A stretch of 64,000 bases of DNA from Bradyrhizobium sediminis. GTDB lineage: Bacteria; Pseudomonadota; Alphaproteobacteria; Rhizobiales; Xanthobacteraceae. Of the stretch, positions 44,093 through 53,474 are shown in pieces. The position numbers and the translations under genes are program-made. The stretch spans positions 2,478,001-2,542,000 of the forward strand of contig NZ_CP076135.1 of the NCBI RefSeq assembly GCF_018736105.1, written 5' to 3'. The notes below the pieces were generated by a model. That model had not been told where the DNA came from and searched no databases. It worked only from the letters and a program-made list of their open reading frames with translations. Numbering within the stretch: position 1 is the stretch's first letter; each line of letters opens with the position of its first letter.

Positions 44093-45358
44093 ATGAGGCG
44101 GGTTGTCGTCACAGGCCTCGGCATGGTCACGCCCCTCGGCTGTGGCGTCGAGCCGACCTGGAAGCGCATCCTCAATAGCGAGAGCGGCGCCAGGAAGATC
44201 GACACGTTCGACGTGTCCGATCTGACCAGCCGGATCGCCTGCGTGGTTCCGCGCGGCGACGGCTCTAATGGTTCCTTCAACCCCGACCAGTGGATGGAGC
44301 CGAAGGATCAGCGCAAGGTCGACGATTTCATCATTTTCGCCATGTGCGCGGCGCGCCAGGCGCTCGATGATGCCAACTGGCATCCGTCCACCGAAGAAGA
44401 GCGCTGCGCCACCGGCACCATGATCGGCTCGGGGATCGGCGGCCTGTCCGGCATCGCCGATACGGCGCTGCTGTTGAAGGAGCGCGGACCGCGCAAGGTG
44501 TCGCCGTTCTTCATTCCCGGCCGGCTGATCAATCTGGCTTCGGGCTACGTCTCGATCGAGCATGGCCTCAAGGGTCCCAATCATTCGGTGGTGACCGCAT
44601 GTTCCACCGGGGCGCATGCGATCGGCGACGCCAGCCGGCTGATCACGCTCGGCGATGCCGACGTGATGGTGGCGGGCGGAACGGAATCGCCGATCTGCCG
44701 GCTGTCGATGGCGGGCTTCTGCGCCGCCCGGGCGTTGTCGACCGGCTTCAACGAAACTCCGGAAAAGGCCTCGCGCCCCTACGACAAGGACCGCGACGGC
44801 TTCGTGATGGGCGAAGGCGCCGGGATCGTTGTGCTGGAGGAATACGAGCACGCAAAAAGGCGCGGCGCCAAGATCTATGCCGAGGTCACCGGATACGGCC
44901 TGTCCGGCGACGCCTACCACATCACTTCTCCATCGCCGGACGGCGACGGCGCATTCCGCAGCATGAGTGCGGCGATGAAGCGCGCGGGAATCACGCCTTC
45001 CGATGTCGACTACATCAATGCGCATGGCACCTCGACGCAGGTCGGGGACGAAATCGAACTCGGCGCGGTCGAGCGACTGCTGGGGAACACCGCCTCCAAG
45101 GTGTCGATGTCGTCGACCAAATCGTCGACCGGACATCTGCTCGGTGCGGCCGGCGCGATCGAGACGATTTTCAGCATCCTGGCGATCCGCGACAACATCG
45201 CCCCGCCCACCATCAATCTCGAAAACCCGTCGGTGGAAACGGCGATCGACCTGGTGCCGCTGGCCCCGCGCAAGCGCGAAATCAATGTCGCGTTGTCGAA
45301 TTCGTTCGGTTTCGGGGGCACCAACGCATCCGTGATCGTGCAGCGTGTGACCAACTAG
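44093..45358 (+). CDS. fabF: 3-oxoacyl-ACP synthase II FabF
   Basis: 421 residues from ATG 44093, with GGAG upstream. The start MRRVVVTGLGMVTPLG is typical of the family. The catalytic triad is Cys170 (TACSTGAHA), His311 (NAHGTSTQVGD) and His348 (TGHLLGAAG). It condenses malonyl-ACP with long acyl-ACP and governs unsaturated-chain length. The N-terminus after residue 35 has a slightly long insert (RGDGSNGSFNPDQWMEPKDQ), as in other Rhizobiales FabF. It follows acpP by 96 bases. Confidence 0.96.
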   Translation: MRRVVVTGLGMVTPLGCGVEPTWKRILNSESGARKIDTFDVSDLTSRIACVVPRGDGSNGSFNPDQWMEPKDQRKVDDFIIFAMCAARQALDDANWHPSTEEERCATGTMIGSGIGGLSGIADTALLLKERGPRKVSPFFIPGRLINLASGYVSIEHGLKGPNHSVVTACSTGAHAIGDASRLITLGDADVMVAGGTESPICRLSMAGFCAARALSTGFNETPEKASRPYDKDRDGFVMGEGAGIVVLEEYEHAKRRGAKIYAEVTGYGLSGDAYHITSPSPDGDGAFRSMSAAMKRAGITPSDVDYINAHGTSTQVGDEIELGAVERLLGNTASKVSMSSTKSSTGHLLGAAGAIETIFSILAIRDNIAPPTINLENPSVETAIDLVPLAPRKREINVALSNSFGFGGTNASVIVQRVTN

Positions 45359-45484
45359 CGTGTGATTAGAACGACTCCACCGTTTTGCCGTATTCGGCGA
45401 TAATTCCTAGACACGGGCGTATGCTATTGGCATGGCAGGGATTTGCCGGGCCGCGATCAAACCGACAGGATTCAGGTTGCATCG

Positions 45485-46759
45485 ATGAGTGAGAGGCCGC
45501 CCATTTCGCCACGTAGCCCGCGCGCTGCGCTGGAGCCGGAGCAGGTTCCGCCGCCGCCGAAGCGGTCCGACCGTGCCCGCAACCCGTTCGTGGTGGTCGG
45601 CAACGCGATCATCACCATCCTGCTGGTCGCCATGATCGGTGCCGGCGGCGCCTATGTCTACGGCAAGCAGCTGCTCGAGGCGCCTGGTCCGTTGAAGGAA
45701 GACAAGATCGTCAACATTCCGGCGCGGGCCGGCAAGCGGGACATCGCCGACGTCCTGCAGCGCGAAGGCGTGATCGACGTCAATCCCTGGGCGTTCATTG
45801 GCGGCGTGTTCGCACTGAAGGCGAGCTCCGAACTGAAGCCCGGTGAATATTCGTTCCAGAAGAACGCCAGCCTGCGCGACGTCATCGGCACCATCGTTGA
45901 AGGCAAGGTGGTCCAGCACGCCGTGACGATTCCGGAAGGGTTGACTTCCGAGCAGATCGTGGCCCGCCTTTCTGAGAACGACATCTTTGCCGGCTCGGTC
46001 AGGGAAATGCCGCGCGAAGGCACCTTGTTGCCGGAGACCTACAAGTTTCCGCGCGGCACCACGCGCGAGCAGGTGATCCAGCGCATGCAGCAGACCCAGA
46101 AACGCGTGCTGGCGGAAATCTGGGATCGCCGCAATCCCGATATTCCGGTCAGGACACCGGAGCAGCTGGTGACGTTGGCCTCGATCATCGAGAAGGAAAC
46201 CGGCAAGCCGGACGAACGCAGCCGTGTCGCCGCGGTGTTCGTCAACCGGTTGCGGCAGAAGATCAAGCTGCAGTCGGATCCGACCATCATCTACGGCCTG
46301 GTCGGCGGCAAGGGCACGCTGGGCCGGCCGATCAAGCGCTCCGAAATCCAGCAGCCGTCGCCGTACAACACCTACGTGGTCGATGGGCTCCCGCCCGGAC
46401 CGATCGCCAATCCTGGACGCGCCTCGCTGGAGGCTGCGGCCAATCCGGCGCGCACGCGCGACCTGTTCTTCGTTGCCGACGGCACCGGCGGCCACACCTT
46501 CACCGAAACCTACGACCAGCATCAGAAGAACGTCGCCAAGCTGCGTGCGATCGAAAAGCAGATCCAGAACGACACCGTCGAACCTCCGGCAGAAGAGGCC
46601 CAGCCGGCCGCGGCCGGCGCGCCGGCCGATACCAACCCGACCGCCGCGACGCCCAGGCCGGTTGCGCCGAAGAAGCCCGTCCGCGCGGCCCCGCCGGCCG
46701 CTCCGGCCCGGCAGGGCGCGGCGCAGTCGACGGCGTCCCCGCCGGTGGTGCAGCGCTAG
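45485..46759 (+). CDS. mltG: Endolytic murein transglycosylase MltG
   Basis: 424 residues from ATG 45485 (MSERPPISPRSPRAALEPEQ); the frame also opens at 45443. One membrane segment lies at about 36-58. The YceG domain carries the catalytic Glu region LASIIEKETG (about 230-239) and LQSDPTIIYG. The last roughly 70 residues are a Pro/Ala tail. MltG cuts nascent glycan strands and sets their length. The fabF-mltG-yicC-gmk order is common in Rhizobiales. It follows fabF by about 125 bases. Confidence 0.93.
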   Translation: MSERPPISPRSPRAALEPEQVPPPPKRSDRARNPFVVVGNAIITILLVAMIGAGGAYVYGKQLLEAPGPLKEDKIVNIPARAGKRDIADVLQREGVIDVNPWAFIGGVFALKASSELKPGEYSFQKNASLRDVIGTIVEGKVVQHAVTIPEGLTSEQIVARLSENDIFAGSVREMPREGTLLPETYKFPRGTTREQVIQRMQQTQKRVLAEIWDRRNPDIPVRTPEQLVTLASIIEKETGKPDERSRVAAVFVNRLRQKIKLQSDPTIIYGLVGGKGTLGRPIKRSEIQQPSPYNTYVVDGLPPGPIANPGRASLEAAANPARTRDLFFVADGTGGHTFTETYDQHQKNVAKLRAIEKQIQNDTVEPPAEEAQPAAAGAPADTNPTAATPRPVAPKKPVRAAPPAAPARQGAAQSTASPPVVQR

Positions 46760-46774
46760 CGCCGGCGGTCGCTG

Positions 46775-46815
46775 CAACCGAATTCCACTTTGGCCGGAAA
46801 CGCTTTAGGCTTAAG
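46775..46815 (-). repeat. Second copy of the dispersed intergenic repeat, inverted
   Basis: Read on the minus strand, AGCGTTTCCGGCCAAAGTGG and the following AATTCGGTT parallel the copy at 42601 at about three quarters of positions. It lies between mltG and the YicC gene. It lacks the terminal hairpin of the other copy. Confidence 0.4.
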
Positions 46816-46862
46816 CAGTTTCTGGCGAGTCTCACTCCCGTACCTCAGGAGAAATTCCAGCA

Positions 46863-47750
46863 ATGGCGTTGTCGAGCATGACCGGCTTTGCCCGAAGCCA
46901 CGGCGCCAGCGGACCCTACACGTTCGAATGGGAATTGAAGTCGGTCAATGCCAAGGGCTTCGACCTGCGCCTGCGGCTGCCGCCCGGATGGGACGATCTC
47001 GAGGCCCTGGCCAAGAAGCGCGCCGGCGAGGTGCTGTCGCGCGGCACGGTCTACGCCAATCTGAACGTCAAGCGCGCCAACGCGGTCTCGACCATCCGCA
47101 TCAATGAAGATGTGCTCGCCTCGGTGATCAAGGTGGCCCATGCGCTCGCCGGCAAGATCGACGCGGTGGCGCCGAGCATCGACGGCCTGCTGGCGATCAA
47201 GGGCGTCATCGAGGTGGTCGAGCCCGAAAGCAACGAGGAAGAGGACAAGGCCGCGAGGACCGCAGCCTTTGCGGCCTTCGAGCAGGCGCTGGCCGATCTC
47301 GTCGAGATGCGGCGCCGCGAGGGCGTGACGCTCGGGCAGGTCTTGTCGCAGCGAATGGACGAGATCGAGCGACTGGCCAGGAAGGCCGAGGCCGCGCCGG
47401 GGCGCAAGCCCGAGGCGATCAGGGCGCGGCTCGCCGAGCAGATCGAGGCCTTGCTCGAGACCTCCGACCGCTTCGACGCCGACCGGCTCAATCAGGAAGC
47501 GATCATGATCGCGACCAAAGCCGATATCCGCGAAGAGCTCGACCGCATCGCCTCGCACGTCGCGCAGGCCCGCGAGATGATCGGCAAGGGCGGGGCGGTC
47601 GGACGGCGGCTCGACTTCCTGGCGCAGGAATTCAACCGCGAGGTCAATACCTGTTGCTCCAAGTCGAACGATATCGAGTTGACCAATACCGGCCTTGCGA
47701 TGAAGAACGTGGTCGAGCAGTTCCGCGAACAGGTCCAGAACCTGGAGTGA
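46863..47750 (+). CDS. YicC-family endoribonuclease
   Basis: 295 residues. It starts MALSSMTGFARSHGASGPYT, the conserved MTGFAR entry. The C-terminal DUF1732 region has AIMIATKADIREELDRIASH and FLAQEFNREVNTCCSKSNDI. Members act as endoribonucleases on small RNAs or mRNA; the target in this organism is unknown. It stands 3 bases before the gmk ATG, so the two are cotranscribed. The pairing with gmk is widespread in proteobacteria. Confidence 0.92.
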   Translation: MALSSMTGFARSHGASGPYTFEWELKSVNAKGFDLRLRLPPGWDDLEALAKKRAGEVLSRGTVYANLNVKRANAVSTIRINEDVLASVIKVAHALAGKIDAVAPSIDGLLAIKGVIEVVEPESNEEEDKAARTAAFAAFEQALADLVEMRRREGVTLGQVLSQRMDEIERLARKAEAAPGRKPEAIRARLAEQIEALLETSDRFDADRLNQEAIMIATKADIREELDRIASHVAQAREMIGKGGAVGRRLDFLAQEFNREVNTCCSKSNDIELTNTGLAMKNVVEQFREQVQNLE

Positions 47751-47753
47751 CAG

Positions 47754-48413
47754 ATGATGGCTGGCGGCCACGGCTTCGACGGGGTTGAACGGCGCGGACT
47801 GATGTTCGTGCTGTCGTCGCCATCGGGCGCCGGAAAGACCACGCTGTCGCGGCTGCTGATCAAGCAGACGCCCGGCCTGAAGATGTCGGTGTCCGCGACC
47901 ACGCGGCCGATGCGGCCGGGCGAAGTCGACGGCCGCGACTATCATTTCATCGACAAGGCAAAATTTGAATCGATGGCGGAACGCGACGAACTCCTGGAAT
48001 GGGCCACGGTGTTCGACAACCGCTACGGCACGCCGCGGGCGCCGGTCGAGGCCGCCCTGGCGGCGGGGCAGGACGTGCTGTTCGACATCGACTGGCAGGG
48101 CACCCAGCAATTGCGGGAAAAAGCCCGCGACGACGTCGTCAGCGTGTTCATCCTGCCGCCGTCGGCAGCCGAACTCGAAAAGCGGCTGCACTCCCGCGCG
48201 CAGGACTCCGACGAGGTGATCCGGGGACGGATGAGCCGGGCCAGCCACGAAATGAGCCACTGGGCGGAATACGATTATATCGTCATCAACCACGCGATCG
48301 ATGACGCGTTCGCCGAGGTGCAGTCGATCCTGAAGGCCGAGCGGCTGAAGCGCGAACGCCGCACCGGCCTGACGACGTTCGTGCGCGAGCTGCAGCGGCA
48401 GCTCGAGAAATAG
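47754..48413 (+). CDS. gmk: Guanylate kinase
   Basis: 219 residues. The P-loop is SSPSGAGKTTLSR (about 21-33). The GMP-binding region is SVSATTRPMRPGEVDGRDYH. It phosphorylates GMP to GDP. A second ATG lies one codon after the first. The N-terminus has about 15 extra residues (MMAGGHGFDGVERRGL) before the core, normal for alphaproteobacteria. The gene converges with a minus-strand gene 6 bases away. Confidence 0.97.
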   Translation: MMAGGHGFDGVERRGLMFVLSSPSGAGKTTLSRLLIKQTPGLKMSVSATTRPMRPGEVDGRDYHFIDKAKFESMAERDELLEWATVFDNRYGTPRAPVEAALAAGQDVLFDIDWQGTQQLREKARDDVVSVFILPPSAAELEKRLHSRAQDSDEVIRGRMSRASHEMSHWAEYDYIVINHAIDDAFAEVQSILKAERLKRERRTGLTTFVRELQRQLEK

Positions 48414-48419
48414 ACGCCG

Positions 48420-49355
48420 TCAGTTCGCCGCGCTTCGCGCCAGCCGCGCCAGCATTCGCACGGTTCTTTCATTCGGATCATCCGCCTTGAACGCCTCGCG
48501 GGGAAGGCTGCCCTCCGGCAGCCGGTCGATTTCGCGCATCGATTTGGTGGCGCGGGCTTCCTCCGACAGCGATGGGCGATGGGCTCTCGGGATATCCCAG
48601 TTGACGCGGCGGTTGCCCCTGACGTTGCGCCGGCCGGCTCGCCGCCTGCCGCCGAACCTGAAGATCGCGCTTGCGATCAGGCTCGCCACCGACAACGCGC
48701 CGATCAGGGCGATCAGCAGCATCTGTACCGAGCCGTATGGTTTCGCAGCTGACGCGTCCGCAGTGGCGAGTGTGGCCGCGGCAATGGCGGGCGGTGGCGC
48801 GGCCTCCGCGGTTTGTTGCGGTCTGGCTGCCGTATCGACCGCCGACGGTGCAGGAGAAGGCGATGAATTCGCGGCCGCCAGCTCAGGCCAGCGCGACGCG
48901 ACAACCGATCGCTGGCCGTCGGCATCGACCGCGTTCACCCGCTGATTATTCCGGGGGGACGCCGCATCCGCGGTTGCAGCCGGCGCCCGCTGGCCGGCGA
49001 ACACGCTGGTGCCCTGCTCGACGCGGGTCTGCGGCAACGGCAACTCGGCGCGTGCATTCGCGATCGAGCGCTGCGTGCCGGCATCCTTGGGCGGAGAAAC
49101 CGAATGGTCCGGCGGTGATGTTTCGGGCGCGGCGCGCGAAACTTTTTCCTTTTCGTCGCCGAGGTACCAGCACTGGCGCTTGGTGACGCGGTCGATGCGG
49201 TAATACCAATGGCCGCCCTGCGGCGGCGCGCCCTTCGGCCCGGCGAGACAGCTATCGGCCACTTCCGGCGCGCCGTGCGAAATTGTTGCGAAAGGGATGC
49301 CGGCGAGAAGGCTGGCGAAGACGGCCGAGACGATTTTCGCGGCTCGTTTGGACAT
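48420..49355 (-). CDS. Exported protein with a C-terminal membrane helix, Bradyrhizobium type
   Basis: 311 residues from ATG 49355 (MSKRAAKIVSAVFASLLAGI), with GGAGAAG before it. After the signal peptide comes GGHWYYRIDRVTKRQCWYLG (about 48-67), a short block seen in several Bradyrhizobium envelope proteins. A long unstructured Ala/Pro/Ser stretch follows, then one membrane helix (about 205-225, MLLIALIGALSVASLIASAI) and a basic cytoplasmic tail. The layout suggests an outer domain tethered to the inner membrane. Function unknown. Confidence 0.75.
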   Translation of the reverse strand: MSKRAAKIVSAVFASLLAGIPFATISHGAPEVADSCLAGPKGAPPQGGHWYYRIDRVTKRQCWYLGDEKEKVSRAAPETSPPDHSVSPPKDAGTQRSIANARAELPLPQTRVEQGTSVFAGQRAPAATADAASPRNNQRVNAVDADGQRSVVASRWPELAAANSSPSPAPSAVDTAARPQQTAEAAPPPAIAAATLATADASAAKPYGSVQMLLIALIGALSVASLIASAIFRFGGRRRAGRRNVRGNRRVNWDIPRAHRPSLSEEARATKSMREIDRLPEGSLPREAFKADDPNERTVRMLARLARSAAN

Positions 49356-49518
49356 GTGCTTCTCCGGTGATGATACGCGACGCTTCATGCTCCAAATCTT
49401 GCCAAAGACTTGGGTGGCAATGAGCCGCAATTCCGGAGGGGGTAGGGCTTAATTTAGGCCCGCAAAGGGTTCCCGCGAGCCTGGGCGGCAGCTTGAAAAA
49501 ACCGCCGCCCGGAACCGG

Positions 49519-50577
49519 TCAGTTTGTCAGCACGATGCGTCCGACGACCTTGCCGGCGCGCAATTCGTCGATCCACTTCTGGACGTCGCCCATCGGCTCT
49601 TCCTTCATCGGCGTCGGCTTGATCTTGCCGGCACGCGCCAGCGCCATCAGTTCCTGGCCTTCGGCCAGCGTCCCGACCATGAAGCCCTCGATGGTCATGC
49701 GCTTGTAGACCCACTGCACCATCGGCAGGCTGAAATTGCCGCCCATCAGCCCGGAGACCACGATCTTGCCGCCACGCGCCACCGCGGCGACCGCAAAGGC
49801 CATCGACTTCTCGTTGCCGGCGAAATCGACGACGCCGTCGAAGCCGCCTTCGGTTTCCTTGACGATGCGCTTGACCACATCCGCTTCGGAAGGATCGTAG
49901 GCGACGGCGGCGCCATTCTTCAATGCCGTGTCCCGCGCCGCCGGACTGAGATCGGCCACCGAGATCTTCTGCTTGAACATCGCCTGCGCGAACGACAGTC
50001 CCATCATGCCGACGCCGCCGAGGCCGATCAGCAACAGATTGCGCTGGCGCGGCCGGTCGACCAGGCGCTTCAGCGCGCCATAGGCGGTGACGCCCGAGCA
50101 CATCAGGGTCGCCGCCTGATTGACCGGCAGCGGATCGTAGTCGAGCAGATATTTTGCGTCGGGCACCAGTACGTGGCTGGCGAAACCGCCGTCGATCGAG
50201 ACGCCGAGGAAGCGTTGCTTGACGCAGAGATTTTCGTCGCCGTTGAGACAGTCGCGGCACTGGCCGCAGCCGATCCAGGGGAATACCGCCTTCTTCGTTC
50301 CGACCAGATCCTTCGAAACATCGGCGCCGACCTCCTCGACAATCCCCGCGATCTCGTGTCCCAGCGTGAACGGCAGCGTCATGCCGCGCGTGGTGTCGAG
50401 CTTCTTGCCGCCGCCGAGATCGGCATAGCCGTCCTGGATGTGCAGGTCGGAATGGCACAACCCGCAGCGCTCGATGCGGACGAGGACTTCCCTGCCTTGC
50501 GGCTTCGGCGTCTCGACGATGGTTTCGCACAGAGGCGCATCGAATTTGACCAGTGATTGGCGTCGCATCAGCGCCAT
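49519..50577 (-). CDS. Zinc-dependent alcohol dehydrogenase
   Basis: 352 residues, medium-chain dehydrogenase family. The catalytic zinc ligands are Cys41 in GLCHSDLH and the GHE at about 73-75. The structural zinc ligands are the four Cys in IGCGQCRDCLNGDENLC. The NAD-binding motif is GLGGVGMMG (about 185). It oxidises or reduces a primary alcohol or aldehyde; the exact substrate cannot be read. It follows rsmA on the same strand by only 14 bases, so it may be cotranscribed, although the functions are unrelated. Confidence 0.92.
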   Translation of the reverse strand: MALMRRQSLVKFDAPLCETIVETPKPQGREVLVRIERCGLCHSDLHIQDGYADLGGGKKLDTTRGMTLPFTLGHEIAGIVEEVGADVSKDLVGTKKAVFPWIGCGQCRDCLNGDENLCVKQRFLGVSIDGGFASHVLVPDAKYLLDYDPLPVNQAATLMCSGVTAYGALKRLVDRPRQRNLLLIGLGGVGMMGLSFAQAMFKQKISVADLSPAARDTALKNGAAVAYDPSEADVVKRIVKETEGGFDGVVDFAGNEKSMAFAVAAVARGGKIVVSGLMGGNFSLPMVQWVYKRMTIEGFMVGTLAEGQELMALARAGKIKPTPMKEEPMGDVQKWIDELRAGKVVGRIVLTN

Positions 50578-50591
50578 GACGTTTCTCTCCT

Positions 50592-51452
50592 TCAGGACGT
50601 TTTTGTCGCGCGTATATTTATCAATTCACGGGCCATGGCAACAAAGCCGGAAACCGGGACGGTTTCGGCGCGCCTCGTGACGTCGACCTGCGCGGCGGCG
50701 GCCAGCCGGGCCGGATCGACGGAAAGCGATTTGAGGCTTTGCCGCAGCATTTTTCGCCGCTGGCCGAACGCCGCCGCCGCCACCTGCTCGAGCGCCCGGC
50801 GGTCGCACGGCTCAGGCGCCTTGCGCGGCACCAGCCGCACCACCGACGAGGTGACCTTGGGCTGCGGCACGAAGGCCGCGGGAGAGATGTCAAACAGGAT
50901 CTTCGTCTCCGTGCGCCAGTTCGCCAGCACCGCCAGCCGCCCATAGGCCTCGTCGTTCTCGCGCGCGACGATGCGCTCGGCCACTTCGCGCTGAAACATC
51001 AGCACCATCATGTCGTACCAGGGCGGCCACGGCTCGATCGATAGCCAGTCGATCAGGAGCGCGGTCGCGATGTTGTAGGGCAGGTTGGCGACGATCTTCG
51101 CCGGTTGACCGCCGAGCAACGGCCGTGGATCGAAGGTCTGCGCGTCGGCGCAGATGATCTCCAGCCGTCCCGGATACCGCCGTCCGATCTGTTCGAGCGG
51201 CCCAAGCGCGCGCTCGTCGCGCTCCACTGCGATGACGCGCCGCGCGCCCAGCGCCAGCAGCGCGCGCGTCAGGCCGCCGGGACCGGGACCGATCTCGATC
51301 ACCGTCGCGTCCTCCAGCGGTCCTGCCGCGCGTGCGATCCGCGCAGTGAGGTTGAGGTCGAGCAGGAAATTCTGGCCGAGCGACTTGCGGGCCGACAGGG
51401 AATGCTGGCGAATGACCTCGCGAAGCGGCGGCAGGTCGTCGATCGCGCTCAT
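50592..51452 (-). CDS. rsmA: 16S rRNA dimethyladenosine transferase RsmA (KsgA)
   Basis: 286 residues. The SAM-binding motif is [12 protein letters not shown] (about 49-60) and the catalytic motif is NLPYN (about 127). SLGQNFLLD near the start is a family marker. It dimethylates two adjacent adenines at the end of helix 45 of 16S rRNA and acts as a 30S quality checkpoint. Its ATG overlaps the pdxA stop (ATGA). The order pdxA-rsmA is widespread. Confidence 0.97.
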   Translation of the reverse strand: MSAIDDLPPLREVIRQHSLSARKSLGQNFLLDLNLTARIARAAGPLEDATVIEIGPGPGGLTRALLALGARRVIAVERDERALGPLEQIGRRYPGRLEIICADAQTFDPRPLLGGQPAKIVANLPYNIATALLIDWLSIEPWPPWYDMMVLMFQREVAERIVARENDEAYGRLAVLANWRTETKILFDISPAAFVPQPKVTSSVVRLVPRKAPEPCDRRALEQVAAAAFGQRRKMLRQSLKSLSVDPARLAAAAQVDVTRRAETVPVSGFVAMARELINIRATKTS

Positions 51453-52453
51453 GCCGGCTGCGCCGCCGCCATGCGGGCGGCCAGCCGCAGCGCCGCGATC
51501 AGGCTCGACGGATTGGCGCGGCCGGTGCCGGCGATGTCGAAGGCGGTGCCGTGGTCCGGCGAGGTGCGAATGAACGGCAATCCCAGGGTGACGTTGACCG
51601 CGTCCTCGAAGGCAAGCGTCTTGATCGGGATCAGCGCCTGGTCGTGATACATGCAGATCGCGCAGTCATAGGTCTTGCGCGCGGCGGCGTGGAACATGGT
51701 GTCGGCCGGCAACGGGCCCCTGGCCTCGATGCCTTCGCCGCGCAGGATTTCGACGGCCGGCGCCACGATGGTCTGGTCCTCGACGCCGAGCGAGCCGTCT
51801 TCGCCGGCGTGGGGATTGAGGCCGGATATCGCAAGACGCGGACGAGCGAGGCCGAAGCGGGCTTTCAGATCAGCGACCACGATGCGGGCCGTGGTGACGA
51901 TCAGCTCGCTCGACAGCTGCGCAATCGCCTCGCGCAGCGAAAGATGGATCGTCACCGGCACGACGGCGAGGGCGGGCGACCACAGCATCATCACCGGCTG
52001 CGGCGTATGCCCGCCTGATGCCGCGAGCTCGGCGAGGAATTCGGTATGGCCGGGATGCCGGAACCCGGCGCGGTAGAGCACGCTTTTCGCGATCGGATTG
52101 GTGACGACCGCAGCAGCCCGCCCGCCGGCGACGTCGGCCACCGCCTGACGAATGGAGGCCAGCGCCGCCTCCGCACTGCTGTCATCGGGATGGCCCGGCC
52201 GCGCCGTTGCGGCATGGCCGGTAGCGACGACGGGCAATGCTTCGGCGAATGCAGCGGGCGCATCCTCGGGCCGGACGTCGGCGAACGGCACGGCGAGTCC
52301 CAGCGCCTTGGCGCGGAGACCGAGATAGTCGCGATCGCCGAGCAGATAGAATGCGGGAAGCTTCAGTTCATCGCGGCGCAGCCACGCCTTGATCGTGATG
52401 TCGGGCCCGATTCCCGCAGGTTCGCCTGAGGTCAGCGCGAGCGGCTTTGCCAT
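51449..52453 (-). CDS. pdxA: 4-hydroxythreonine-4-phosphate dehydrogenase PdxA
   Basis: 334 residues. PdxA acts in vitamin B6 synthesis. Family motifs present are [18 protein letters not shown] at the start, [20 protein letters not shown] and [13 protein letters not shown], which contribute metal and substrate ligands. The gene starts 3 bases after the surA stop. The surA-pdxA-rsmA order is the classical envelope/ribosome arrangement. Length is normal. Confidence 0.96.
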   Translation of the reverse strand: MAKPLALTSGEPAGIGPDITIKAWLRRDELKLPAFYLLGDRDYLGLRAKALGLAVPFADVRPEDAPAAFAEALPVVATGHAATARPGHPDDSSAEAALASIRQAVADVAGGRAAAVVTNPIAKSVLYRAGFRHPGHTEFLAELAASGGHTPQPVMMLWSPALAVVPVTIHLSLREAIAQLSSELIVTTARIVVADLKARFGLARPRLAISGLNPHAGEDGSLGVEDQTIVAPAVEILRGEGIEARGPLPADTMFHAAARKTYDCAICMYHDQALIPIKTLAFEDAVNVTLGLPFIRTSPDHGTAFDIAGTGRANPSSLIAALRLAARMAAAQPA

Positions 52454-52456
52454 GCA

Positions 52457-53401
52457 TCAACGATATTCGATCATCGCGGCTCTGCGGACTTCCTGCAGGT
52501 ACGACTTCGACTTCGCCTCGTACTTCTCGACAAACATCTTGTCCCGGATTTCCTTTTTCTTCGGCGTGTCGATGGTGGTCGTCTTCCGCCCGCACAGCGC
52601 AACCATCTCGACGCCCTGTTTGGTCACCTCGGGCGCGGTCAGGTGGCCGATAGGGGTCTTGTCGAGCACTTCACGAAGCACAGCCGGTATGTCGGCCGAA
52701 GTCTTGGTCACGACCTCGCGTATCGCGGCGTTCTGCATCGACTTGAAATAGGAGTTGGCCTCTTCGCAGGTCTGCACGCGGCCGCGCAGCACTTCGGCCT
52801 CCTTGCGCCGTGCCTCGAGGGTGGCAGGGGACGATCCTTTCGGGACGATCAACACGACCGGCTGCAGCCGGTATTCGAAGGCCTCTATCTCCAGTTTCTC
52901 GTTGCCGCCGGCCTGCACGGCGGCGGCGACGTCCTTTTCGCCGACCTGGAGGCTCTGCCTGTAGCGCCCGCGGATCAGGCTGCTCCAAACCATCTCGGCC
53001 CTCAGGCGTGCCTTCAACGTCTCCGGACGGATGCCCTGGCTTTCGAGAGACTTGGTGAGCTGGTCGGGCGCCAGGCGCATCCGCGCGCCCATCGACGCAT
53101 AGGACTGATCGATATCGGAGACGGACGGGTCGACGCCGAATTTCTTGCCTTCCTTGATCTTCACCTTTTCGTCGATCAGTTCATTGATCACGTCCTGGCG
53201 GACGGCGGGCTTGCGCGTCGTCAGGAAGTTCAGCTTGCCCCGCTGTTCGATGTCGTAGTTGGTGATGGGCTCGCCGTTGACCATGACGGCGACGGTCTGC
53301 GCCTGCAGCGGCGAACCGGCGCCCATCAGGATCAGGGCCGTGGCGCAACCCAGGATGAGAGACCAAAAGCGGTGAAACAGCGTAGGGCTCGTCATGGTCA
53401 T
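52457..53401 (-). CDS. surA: SurA-like periplasmic chaperone
   Basis: 314 residues from ATG 53401 (a second ATG is two codons on). A signal peptide ends near PLQAQ (about 34). The SurA N-terminal region follows (TVAVMVNGEPITNYDIEQRG). The C-terminal part resembles one parvulin-type domain, without the tandem pair of enterobacterial SurA, so it is a short form. It escorts outer-membrane proteins such as LptD, encoded next to it. The gene starts 74 bases after the lptD stop. Confidence 0.9.
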   Translation of the reverse strand: MTMTSPTLFHRFWSLILGCATALILMGAGSPLQAQTVAVMVNGEPITNYDIEQRGKLNFLTTRKPAVRQDVINELIDEKVKIKEGKKFGVDPSVSDIDQSYASMGARMRLAPDQLTKSLESQGIRPETLKARLRAEMVWSSLIRGRYRQSLQVGEKDVAAAVQAGGNEKLEIEAFEYRLQPVVLIVPKGSSPATLEARRKEAEVLRGRVQTCEEANSYFKSMQNAAIREVVTKTSADIPAVLREVLDKTPIGHLTAPEVTKQGVEMVALCGRKTTTIDTPKKKEIRDKMFVEKYEAKSKSYLQEVRRAAMIEYR

Positions 53402-53474
53402 ATTCGCTATATCAACCCGATTCGAAGTGGATCCGCGATGCGGGAATGATCCTCCGGCGACATCGAAGCCGGCC

